Source: Anaerolineales bacterium
GTDB lineage: Bacteria > Chloroflexota > Anaerolineae > Anaerolineales > Villigracilaceae
Length of the DNA: 64,000 bases
Assembly: GCA_015075725.1 (NCBI GenBank)
Contig: JABTTV010000001.1
Location: 1,488,001-1,552,000, forward strand
Reading direction: 5' to 3'
Below are positions 9,003 to 15,515 of this stretch, piece after piece. Made by a program: the position numbers and the translations under genes. Numbering within the stretch: the stretch's first letter is position 1; every line of letters starts with the position of its first letter. Below the pieces are notes generated by a model, which was not told where the DNA came from, ran no database searches, and was given only the letters and a program-made list of their open reading frames with translations.

Positions 9003-9022
9003 AATATATGAATATCCGGATA
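9003..9022. promoter_or_regulatory. Candidate operator upstream of the ArsR gene
   Basis: AT-rich GAATATATGAATAT followed by the palindrome TATCCGGATA (9013-9022), 17 bases before the regulator's ATG. ArsR-family repressors usually bind AT-rich dyads in their own promoter, so this is a reasonable autoregulatory site, but nothing in the sequence proves it. Confidence 0.35.
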
Positions 9023-9039
9023 GATGCCAAGGTGAACGT

Positions 9040-9372
9040 ATGAACTCAACTCTTGAAAGCGAAATCACTCAATTACATGCCGAAATCTGCGCTGGCTTGG
9101 CAGACCCGAACCGCATCTTGATCCTCTACGCTCTGTCGCAGAGTACCCGCAACGTGACCGAACTGTGCAACGAGTTGAATATGCCGCAACCGCTGGTTTC
9201 GCGCCACCTGAAGGTTTTGCGCGAGCGCGGCATGGTGGTCTTCAAACGCCAGGGAACGGTCATCCAATATTTCCTTGCCGATATACGTTTGATCCAGGCT
9301 CTGGATCTGTTGCGGGCAGTGATGCGCGATGGGCTGGCGAAACGTGCAGAACTGGTCGAAGCGCTGGCATAA
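9040..9372 (+). CDS. ArsR/SmtB-family repressor of the sulfur cassette
   Basis: 110-residue winged-helix protein. LADPNRILILYAL opens the domain and the recognition helix is in NVTELCNELNMPQPLVSRHLKVL, followed by the wing GMVVFKRQGTVIQYFL. It has cysteines at C17 and C43 and lacks the CxC metal motif of ArsR/SmtB proper. Two-cysteine ArsR proteins such as BigR and SqrR sense persulfides, and the four genes downstream are sulfur-transfer genes, so persulfide sensing is a fair inference, though the cysteine positions here are not shown to match those of SqrR. ATG 9040 has AAGGTGA in front; the frame could start earlier at a TTG without a site. Confidence 0.87.
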   Translation: MNSTLESEITQLHAEICAGLADPNRILILYALSQSTRNVTELCNELNMPQPLVSRHLKVLRERGMVVFKRQGTVIQYFLADIRLIQALDLLRAVMRDGLAKRAELVEALA

Positions 9373-9419
9373 CGCATCCCGTGTTCGCGGGAGCGCGATC
9401 AAATCAAATGGAGGCTGAA

Positions 9420-9902
9420 ATGTTCGAGAAGAAGGAAAAACTTACATTGGTAGTCTTGAGCGGCGACCTGGACAAGGTGATGGCTTCATACATCATAGCA
9501 TCCGGCGCGGCGGCGGCGGGCATGGAAGTGGTCATGTTCTTCACCTTTTGGGGATTGAAAGCCATTCAACGCGACGGCGTATTCACCGGCAAGGGCTTGT
9601 TCGGCCGCATGCTCGGTGTGATGAACCGCGGCGGACTCAACGCCATCGGTCCCTCCCGCCTGAACATGGGCGGCATGGGGCGCTGGATGTTCAAACTGAT
9701 GATGAAGCAGAAGGGCGTCACGCAACTGCCCGAACTTCGTCAGGCGGCGATCGATCTCGGGGTTAAATTGATGCCTTGCCAGATGAGCATGGACGTTATG
9801 GAGATCAACTGCGATCATCTGATCGCCGAAACGACCGAACCCGTCGGCGTGGCCACCATGCTGGAACACGCGAAGGAATCCAGCATCCAGTTCTTCATCT
9901 AA
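9420..9902 (+). CDS. DsrE/DsrF/DrsH-like sulfur carrier (DsrE2-like)
   Basis: 160 residues. The N-terminus KLTLVVLSGDLDKVMASYIIA begins a DsrE-type fold, and KLMPCQMSMDVM carries the conserved cysteine of the DsrE2-like group at C120, with a second cysteine at C131. Members accept or pass persulfide sulfur, often with TusA. The frame is long upstream, but GGAGG at 9410-9414 sets the start at ATG 9420. Lying between an ArsR repressor and a TusA gene, it most likely acts as the TusA partner. Weakly hydrophobic segments (AAAAGMEVVMFFTFWGL) are part of the domain and not clear membrane helices. Confidence 0.88.
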   Translation: MFEKKEKLTLVVLSGDLDKVMASYIIASGAAAAGMEVVMFFTFWGLKAIQRDGVFTGKGLFGRMLGVMNRGGLNAIGPSRLNMGGMGRWMFKLMMKQKGVTQLPELRQAAIDLGVKLMPCQMSMDVMEINCDHLIAETTEPVGVATMLEHAKESSIQFFI

Positions 9903-9978
9903 CCTGCTGCGTAGTGTGCGCCCTCTTCGGCGACATCAGCATTAAAAGCCTGCTACGCATAATCAAAAGGAATTCAAA

Positions 9979-10215
9979 ATGACCGAGACCCCAAAACTCA
10001 CCCTCGATTTCAAAGGTTTGTTGTGCCCGATGCCCGTCGTCAAGATCGCGCAGGCGATCAAACAGGTGCAGGTCGGCGAATTGATCGAAGCCATCGCCAC
10101 CGACCCCGGCGTCATGGCAGACATCCCAGCCTGGGCGCGTTCCACCGGCCATGAATTGGTCACGCTCGAAAAACAGGACAAGATCTTCAAGTTCGTAGTG
10201 AAGAGACTCAAGTAG
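9979..10215 (+). CDS. TusA/SirA-family sulfur carrier protein
   Basis: 78 residues, the usual TusA size. The motif LDFKGLLCPMPVVKIAQAI holds the persulfide-carrying C16 in the classic CPxP form, followed by the strand GELIEAIATDPGVMADIPAW. TusA proteins relay sulfur from desulfurases or DsrE-type proteins to acceptors. Context argues against tRNA thiolation (no tus or mnm genes here) and for a dedicated sulfur relay with the DsrE-like protein upstream and the DsrMK-like pair downstream. A weak AAAAGGA ribosome site precedes ATG 9979. Confidence 0.93.
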   Translation: MTETPKLTLDFKGLLCPMPVVKIAQAIKQVQVGELIEAIATDPGVMADIPAWARSTGHELVTLEKQDKIFKFVVKRLK

Positions 10216-10224
10216 ATCGGTGTC

Positions 10225-10255
10225 ATGACGGGACTGATCAAGAGAGTCCTGTCAT
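10225..10255. other. Intra-operon hairpin between TusA and DsrM-like genes
   Basis: ATGACGGGACT (10225-10235) and AGTCCTGTCAT (10245-10255) pair over eleven positions with one wobble. No T-run follows and the GGAGG ribosome site of the next gene lies directly downstream, so it may modulate mRNA processing or expression ratio and not end transcription. Confidence 0.5.
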
Positions 10256-10270
10256 AACGGAGGAATCCAG

Positions 10271-10909
10271 ATGCTCATCTTCCAACTGCTCGCTCTCGTG
10301 GGACTTGCGGCCGGTCTCTTCGGAATCTACCTTCGCTACGCCGAGACCAAACGCCGTGCTCTGCCCATCGACAAATCCCCGGTCAAGGGAAACATCCCGC
10401 ACGGGATCGCCTACGCGTTCACAACAGGCATGATGCCCTGGGCAAAAGAATCCACGCGCATTCACCTGATCGCATACCTGCGCGGGATAGGATTTCACAT
10501 CGGGATCTTTACTGCCATTGGGACGGTGATCCTCAGCCCGTTGTGGGGATTCCTCCCCCCGCTTCTTTCCTCGACTTTGTTCTGGGTCCTGATCCCCGGA
10601 GCCTTGCTCGGCGCCGCGGGTGGACTCATGCGACTCGCCGAACATAACCTGCGCGGTTTGTCCCTGCCCGACGACCATTTTGCCGTCTGGCTGACGACGC
10701 TTTTTATCGCCGTAACAGGCTTGGGTTTGGTCTTTGAAGCGTTTGTCGTTCCGATGTATATCGTCAGCGCGGTGACGTTCGCGTACATTCCGCTCGGAAA
10801 GATCCGTCACTGCCTTTATTTCTTCTTTTCGCGCACTTTCTTTGGGAAATTCTTCGGGCGGCGCGCCGTATTCCCCCACGGTACTCCGTACCGCGAAGCG
10901 CTGAAATGA
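10271..10909 (+). CDS. DsrM/NarI-like membrane cytochrome b subunit
   Basis: 212 residues with about five hydrophobic segments (from LLALVGLAAGLFGIYL to YIVSAVTFAYIPL). Histidines suited to haem ligation lie at helix ends in STRIHLIAYLRGIGFHIG, LPDDHFAVWLT and LGKIRHCLYFFFS; the last element, IPLGKIRHxLYFFFSR, is characteristic of the NarI/DsrM gamma-subunit family. It would pass electrons between the quinone pool and the Fe-S subunit encoded seven bases downstream. GGAGG precedes the ATG. The C-terminus is basic and probably cytoplasmic. Confidence 0.82.
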   Translation: MLIFQLLALVGLAAGLFGIYLRYAETKRRALPIDKSPVKGNIPHGIAYAFTTGMMPWAKESTRIHLIAYLRGIGFHIGIFTAIGTVILSPLWGFLPPLLSSTLFWVLIPGALLGAAGGLMRLAEHNLRGLSLPDDHFAVWLTTLFIAVTGLGLVFEAFVVPMYIVSAVTFAYIPLGKIRHCLYFFFSRTFFGKFFGRRAVFPHGTPYREALK

Positions 10910-10916
10910 GGTTGCC

Positions 10917-12242
10917 ATGACCGAAACGATCGAACTTGCCTTGAAAACCCTTGAAGCGCAGCTCAATCAGCCGTTGGAGACCGCGCTCGAAGCCTGCGCC
11001 CGCTGCGGTATTTGCGCGGAGGCTTGTCACTATTACCGCGCCGAACCGAAAGTGGAACACATCCCGGCCTATCGTGCCGAGCAGTTGCGGAATGTGTACC
11101 GCTACGAACACGATTTCATCAGCAGGCTGTTCCCCGTTTGGACGCGCGCGAAAAAACTTGACGAAACGACACTTGCGAATTTGACTGAAATTGCATTCAG
11201 CCAATGCACCTTATGTCGGCGATGCACGGTCAACTGTCCGCTGGGTGTGGATACGCCGTTGATGATGCGTGCCATCCGCGCCATGGCAACCGCCGCCGGG
11301 ACCGCGCCTGAAATACTGATAATGCTGGCGGACGCGGCGATCGAGAAGGGGAAAGATCCCTCGTTCTACAAGGAAATGTTTCTCGAACAGATCGCGGACA
11401 TGGAAAAACAGTTGCGCGACATCACAGGCGACGAGAACGCGACCATTCCTGTGGAAAAGCAGGGCGCGAAGATTCTATACGTTCCGCTTGCCGGTGCGCA
11501 TACCATCCTGCCTCCCGCCGTTGTATTTAATGCCGCACAAGAAGATTGGACTCTCTCGATCTTCGAAGCCTCGAACTATGGCGTCTTTCTGGCGGATGTG
11601 AACCGCGCCAAACAGGTTGCCAAACGCATCGTGGATGAAGCCAACCGGCTGGGTGTGGAGGAAATCGTCATCTCCGAATGCGGGCACGCTTATGCATGTT
11701 ACCGCTGGGATGTGCCGAACTGGTTCGCGGGTCAATTCGATTTCAAAGTCCGATCGCTGATTGAAGTGCTTGCCGGGTATATCTCGGATGGGAAGATCAA
11801 AGTCGATCCCACGGCAATTCCCGGGTCTGTCACCTATCACGATTCATGCAATCTGGCGCGCAATGGCGGGCTGTTGGAAGAACCGCGTTATGTGTTGAAA
11901 AGCATCGTCAGGGACTTCCGCGAGATGACGCCCAACAAAGCCGAAGCCTTATGTTGCGGCGGCGGAGGCGGGATCGTCGCCCTCGCCGAATATGCCGAGC
12001 GGAGGATTGCGGCTGGCAAACCCAAGGCGGATCAAATCAAAAGTACCGGCGCGCGTACCGTGGTCGCGGCTTGTGAGAACTGCCGTTTGCAGATCGGTGA
12101 CCTGAACGAACATTACAACTTGAACATTCATGTTACAGCGCTGACGGACCTGGTTGTCCAGGCGATGCGATTGCCGAAGCCGTTGCCCGGCATGGAGGCG
12201 GAGCATCTGTTCGAAGGAGAACAGGTTGAGGTCCCAAGATAA
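10917..12242 (+). CDS. DsrK/HdrD-like Fe-S oxidoreductase
   Basis: 441 residues. Two [4Fe-4S] ferredoxin-type clusters are bound by C27, C30, C33, C37 (CARCGICAEAC) and C97, C100, C103, C107 (CTLCRRCTVNC). The C-terminal CCG domain has C311, the C346-C347-G motif and C386xxC389, the ligand set that holds the noncubane cluster in HdrB/HdrD and DsrK. A first CCG half-motif (SECGHAYACYRWD) is only partly kept. Such proteins reduce or oxidise disulfides or persulfides and exchange electrons with a DsrM-type cytochrome b. With TusA and DsrE genes in the same operon, the substrate is probably a protein-bound persulfide or disulfide, which is inference. Confidence 0.87.
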   Translation: MTETIELALKTLEAQLNQPLETALEACARCGICAEACHYYRAEPKVEHIPAYRAEQLRNVYRYEHDFISRLFPVWTRAKKLDETTLANLTEIAFSQCTLCRRCTVNCPLGVDTPLMMRAIRAMATAAGTAPEILIMLADAAIEKGKDPSFYKEMFLEQIADMEKQLRDITGDENATIPVEKQGAKILYVPLAGAHTILPPAVVFNAAQEDWTLSIFEASNYGVFLADVNRAKQVAKRIVDEANRLGVEEIVISECGHAYACYRWDVPNWFAGQFDFKVRSLIEVLAGYISDGKIKVDPTAIPGSVTYHDSCNLARNGGLLEEPRYVLKSIVRDFREMTPNKAEALCCGGGGGIVALAEYAERRIAAGKPKADQIKSTGARTVVAACENCRLQIGDLNEHYNLNIHVTALTDLVVQAMRLPKPLPGMEAEHLFEGEQVEVPR

Positions 12243-12253
12243 AAGTATGTGAC

Positions 12254-12310
12254 AAAACATAACTCACCCGCGAAACCTACATTTCGTGGATGAGTTATGT
12301 TTTTAAGAGC
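12254..12310. repeat. Palindromic intergenic element, copy 2
   Basis: Perfect 13-base arms AAAACATAACTCA (12254-12266) and TGAGTTATGTTTT (12291-12303), with further inner pairing and TTTT after the stem. It follows the DsrK-like stop and would work as a rho-independent terminator. It is an inverted copy of the element at 2491-2546, sharing the flank GCTCTTAAAAAC. Confidence 0.8.
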
Positions 12311-12348
12311 AGTTATTCAGGATAACTTTAATTGCCTTACGCTTTAAG

Positions 12349-12429
12349 GTGTCATGCTGGGCGCAGCAAAGCATCTCTGCGATCGTCTTCGGTAAACTTC
12401 GCGGCGCCTTTAGCGCTGCTCAGGGTGAC
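12349..12429. repeat. MITE-like repeat with imperfect terminal inverted repeats
   Basis: Begins TGTCATGCTGGGCGCAGC and ends GCGCTGCTCAGGGTGACA, imperfect inverted ends over ~18 bases, with CAAAGCATCTCTGCG inside. This shape (GTCAT...GGTGACA) is a common interspersed element in related genomes as I recall. The gap 12243-12484 holds this and the preceding palindrome and no gene. Confidence 0.65.
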
Positions 12430-12484
12430 AATTTGTAAGGTGATTTGTGTTACTCTGAACAGGATCGGGGTTAATTAAAATTTA

Positions 12485-13183
12485 TCAGTCGCGGCTTCTT
12501 CCGCTGACGAGCGAGACGTAATACAGCAATTGCAGGATCGCCGTGACCAGGCCTGCCACGTAAGTCAATGCGGCGGCATTGAGCACATTGCTGACGCCGC
12601 GCATCTCGGCGTCGGTCTGGATGATGCCGCTTTCGGCGAGCATGCGGCGGGCGCGGGCTGAAGCGTCGAATTCCACAGGCAGGGTAACCAGCGCGAATAA
12701 TGCGCCTCCGGAAAAGACCAGCACGCCGATCCATGCCAGTTGTGTCCATTGCAGGATCAGGCCGATGAGGATCAGAATCCAGCCGAGATTGGATCCGATA
12801 TTCACCAACGGAACGAGCGTGCCGCGGAACTTGAGCGGGAAATAATCCTCGGCATCCTGCTGGGCATGACCGAGTTCGTGCGCGGCGATCGCCAATGAGG
12901 CGACCGAAGGGCTGTTTGCCACACCCTGCGAAAGATACACGGTCTTGTCGCGCGGATCATAATGGTCCGTCATTTCGCCCGGCGTGCCTTGAATCTTCAC
13001 ACCGTGAAGCCCGCCGGAGGCGATCAGCCTTCTAGTGGCTTCATAACCGCTGAAGCGACTGCCGGCGGCCACCCGGCTCCATTTGTTGTATGCCGCCTTC
13101 ACATACCACGATGTGAGCGCCATGAGGATAAAGGCGGGGATCATAAAGATCAAATAGGTGGGGTCGAAGAAAAACATTTTCAA
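12485..13183 (-). CDS. YugP-type membrane zinc metallopeptidase
   Basis: 232 residues. The catalytic zinc motif is HELGH in AIAAHELGHAQQDAEDY, preceded by DHYDPRDKTVYLSQGVA, both typical of the neutral zinc metallopeptidase family of B. subtilis YugP (COG2738). Hydrophobic segments at the N-terminus (LIFMIPAFILMALTSWYV), the middle and the C-terminus (AALTYVAGLVTAILQLLYYV) make it a membrane protein. Physiological substrates are unknown. GGAT stands before ATG 13183, and the S41 protease gene ends eight bases upstream, so two proteases share an operon. Confidence 0.9.
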   Translation of the reverse strand: MKMFFFDPTYLIFMIPAFILMALTSWYVKAAYNKWSRVAAGSRFSGYEATRRLIASGGLHGVKIQGTPGEMTDHYDPRDKTVYLSQGVANSPSVASLAIAAHELGHAQQDAEDYFPLKFRGTLVPLVNIGSNLGWILILIGLILQWTQLAWIGVLVFSGGALFALVTLPVEFDASARARRMLAESGIIQTDAEMRGVSNVLNAAALTYVAGLVTAILQLLYYVSLVSGRSRD

Positions 13184-13191
13184 TCCTTTCG

Positions 13192-14460
13192 TTATTGTCC
13201 GATCATTTCCAGCAAAATACGAACGGCTTCGTCCAATTGCGGGTCACGGTCCGCTATCCGGTCGTCCTCTGTGAGATCCACCGGATAATCGGGGGTGAGG
13301 CCAATATCATGAATGGTATTTCCATTCGGTGTGAGCCATTTCGCAATGGTGACGCGCACTGCGCCGTTCTCCTCCGAAAGGGGATACCAAATTTGCACCG
13401 AGCCCTTGCCATAGGATACCGTGCCAAGGAGTTTGGCGCGTCCTGAATCCTGTAACGCACCCGCCACGATCTCGGAAGCGGAGGCAGATCCTTCGTTGAT
13501 GAGCACGATCATCGGGATGTCCGCATCGGTGGCGGCGCCGCCCGGAACGACTTCAAACGTAATGCGATTCCCGTCTCCATATTGTTCGTAAAGGACGACT
13601 CCCTGCTCGAGGAACTGCGAGGTGACATCCACAGAGGTCTGCAGAAACCCCCCGCCATTGTTTCGCAGGTCGAGGATGATGCCTTTGGGGTTTTGCGGCA
13701 TCAACTCTTCCAGGACCGAGTTCAGCTCCGGCATGGTGTTGGGACCGAATGTCGTCACCTGGATATAGGCAATATTCCCTTCGAGCATTTCGCCATCGGC
13801 TGAAGCGATGGTAATGCGCGCCCGAACGATGGTGAATTCGAGCGGTGATTCTTCGCCTTCGCGCACGATGGTGAGCACGACCGTCGACCCGGCGGGACCG
13901 AGCACCCTGCGCCGGGCAAGTTCGGCGTCGATGCCGGTCATGTCTTCGCCGTCGATGGCGACGATCTTATCGCCTGGAAGCAGCCCCGCCGCCTCTGCGG
14001 GAGAACCGGGGATGGGACTGGTGATGGTCAGGTAATCTGTCGTCGTATCCACATATGCGCCGATGCCTTCATAAGAACCTTCGAGGCTTTCATTTGCCTG
14101 TTGGTATTCCTCCGGGTTCATGTACGTGGAGTGCTCATCGCCGAGAGCCTGCATCATGCCGTCGATGGCGCCGCGCATGAGAGCAACGTCGTCCACGGGC
14201 TGGTCGACATAATTTTCATGGATAAGGTTCCATGCCTGCCAGAACGGGGCGAAAAGGGTTTGAAGTTCTTCGGGCGTGGCTGCCAGTTGTTCTGGCGAAG
14301 CAGTCGATGGCGGGGCTTCGGTTGGGACATCGGTAATCCCAGCCATCGGGAAGGTCCCGAAAGGCAGGAGATGACCCGTTACAAAGCCCCCGGCAAACGA
14401 ACCAAGTGCCACGATGAGGACAGCCAGGACGAGCAGGACTGCCTTTAAAGTTTTATTCAC
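13192..14460 (-). CDS. S41-family C-terminal processing protease with PDZ domain
   Basis: 422 residues. An N-terminal membrane anchor (AVLLVLAVLIVALGSFAGGF) is followed by a helical region, a PDZ domain (YVDTTTDYLTITSPIPGSPA, LLPGDKIVAIDGEDM) and the S41 catalytic core. The serine/lysine dyad lies in NEGSASASEIVAGAL and the following GTVSYGKGSVQ. It should act outside the membrane on exported proteins. The start is taken as GTG 14460 because GGAGG lies five bases upstream; the frame continues four codons further to a TTG that overlaps this site. Followed at eight bases by the YugP-type protease. Confidence 0.92.
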   Translation of the reverse strand: MNKTLKAVLLVLAVLIVALGSFAGGFVTGHLLPFGTFPMAGITDVPTEAPPSTASPEQLAATPEELQTLFAPFWQAWNLIHENYVDQPVDDVALMRGAIDGMMQALGDEHSTYMNPEEYQQANESLEGSYEGIGAYVDTTTDYLTITSPIPGSPAEAAGLLPGDKIVAIDGEDMTGIDAELARRRVLGPAGSTVVLTIVREGEESPLEFTIVRARITIASADGEMLEGNIAYIQVTTFGPNTMPELNSVLEELMPQNPKGIILDLRNNGGGFLQTSVDVTSQFLEQGVVLYEQYGDGNRITFEVVPGGAATDADIPMIVLINEGSASASEIVAGALQDSGRAKLLGTVSYGKGSVQIWYPLSEENGAVRVTIAKWLTPNGNTIHDIGLTPDYPVDLTEDDRIADRDPQLDEAVRILLEMIGQ

Positions 14461-14613
14461 AAGTGCCTCCAATTCGGCTTTTTCATCAATAAAAGGTCGG
14501 CTGGCAATTCGCGTATATTGACGAGCCGCCCATGTCTACCTTTACGCGGAAAGATACCAATTGGTTATTAAGGATTGCTGAATGAATCATACGATTTGTG
14601 TAAGAACGGCTTT

Positions 14614-14856
14614 TTATTCGGGTTCTTTGCCTGATTCCTTCCCGCCTTCGCTCAATTCCCGGACCGAGCGCCGCAGTTCATCCATATCGTCCCTTTTTTT
14701 CGCCGGATTCGCCGTCAGGGATTTGGCGATCACATCCAGCCAATGCCCCCCGCCGGGGCGCGCCGCTCCGCGCGCAATGGCGTACATGATGAGGTTCGAG
14801 CCAAGGATCAGCCCGAAGAAGATCAGCGCGCCAATGAGGATCTTGTTTTCTTCCAT
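14614..14856 (-). CDS. Small membrane protein, unknown
   Basis: 80 residues: one N-terminal transmembrane helix (ILIGALIFFGLILGSNLIMYAIA), a GGGHW turn, and a charged C-terminal helix (DDMDELRRSVRELSE) that could form a coiled coil. No family recognised. It begins three bases after the HAD phosphatase stop and is probably translated from the same message. The 153 bases between it and the S41 gene hold no further gene that I can support. Confidence 0.65.
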   Translation of the reverse strand: MEENKILIGALIFFGLILGSNLIMYAIARGAARPGGGHWLDVIAKSLTANPAKKRDDMDELRRSVRELSEGGKESGKEPE

Positions 14857-14859
14857 GGG

Positions 14860-15495
14860 TCATTGCCTTTCCAGAATATCCTTCAGTTCGTTCCAATTCG
14901 TCAGGTGAGCGTCGGCGCTTTCGGCGGGGAAGGTTTCGTTGTACAGGATGCTGAACAAGCCCGCCTGGCTTGCCGCGCTGGTGGTGCGATGGATGTCGTC
15001 GATCATCACGCATTTAGCTGGGTCTTTTTCCCCTGCCGCTTTCAATGCGACCCGGAATGACTCAGGCATGGGTTTGCAATAGGGTGAGATGGCATTGATG
15101 TCCACAATGACGTCGAACAAATCGCGCAGGTCGAGAACGGTCAGGACTCTTTTGGCGTGGGGAATGTCTGCGTTCGTGAAGATCAGGTTGCGGGTCGGGA
15201 GTGAAGCGATGACCGAACGCAGGGTCGGATTCGGAGTCAGATAATCCTTCAGAGGCAGGTCATGTACATAAGCGAGAAAATCCTGCGGATCGATATCGTG
15301 ATTGGCTTGCAATCCGCGCAGGGTCGTTCCGTATTGCAGATAATATTTTTCACGGATGTGCGCGATCTGTTCTTCGGGAAAACCCATGCGCTCGCGCATG
15401 TACGCGGTCATGCGTTCCTTGATGGCGTTCCACAACCCTGTGCCTGGCGGGTAGAGCGTGTCGTCGAGGTCGAAGAAGATGGTGGTAAAGCGCAT
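14860..15495 (-). CDS. HAD-superfamily pyrimidine 5'-nucleotidase-like phosphatase
   Basis: 211 residues. HAD motif I is FFDLDDTLYPPGTG near the N-terminus, motif II is NLIFTNAD, the motif III lysine lies in SPYCKPMPESF and motif IV is CVMIDDI. The LYPPGTGLW form is that of the Sdt1/pyrimidine 5'-nucleotidase group of HAD hydrolases, which dephosphorylate pyrimidine nucleotides. A possible start 14 codons further upstream would place the ATG beyond the shared promoter, so ATG 15495, seven bases after a TATAAT box, is preferred. Divergent from mutL by 20 bases. Confidence 0.87.
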   Translation of the reverse strand: MRFTTIFFDLDDTLYPPGTGLWNAIKERMTAYMRERMGFPEEQIAHIREKYYLQYGTTLRGLQANHDIDPQDFLAYVHDLPLKDYLTPNPTLRSVIASLPTRNLIFTNADIPHAKRVLTVLDLRDLFDVIVDINAISPYCKPMPESFRVALKAAGEKDPAKCVMIDDIHRTTSAASQAGLFSILYNETFPAESADAHLTNWNELKDILERQ

Positions 15496-15515
15496 TTGAT
15501 GATTATAATCGTGCC
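15496..15515. promoter_or_regulatory. Symmetric bidirectional leaderless promoter of HAD gene and mutL
   Basis: The palindrome GATTATAATC (15501-15510) gives a TATAAT on each strand. Each box ends six bases (plus strand, mutL ATG 15516) or six bases (minus strand, HAD ATG 15495) from its start codon, so the arrangement is mirror-symmetric. No ribosome-binding site fits in the gap, and both transcripts should begin at the start codon. Confidence 0.7.

Noticed and set aside
10238..10966. 242-codon minus-strand frame
   Set aside because: Antisense to the DsrM-like gene; highly charged shadow peptide.
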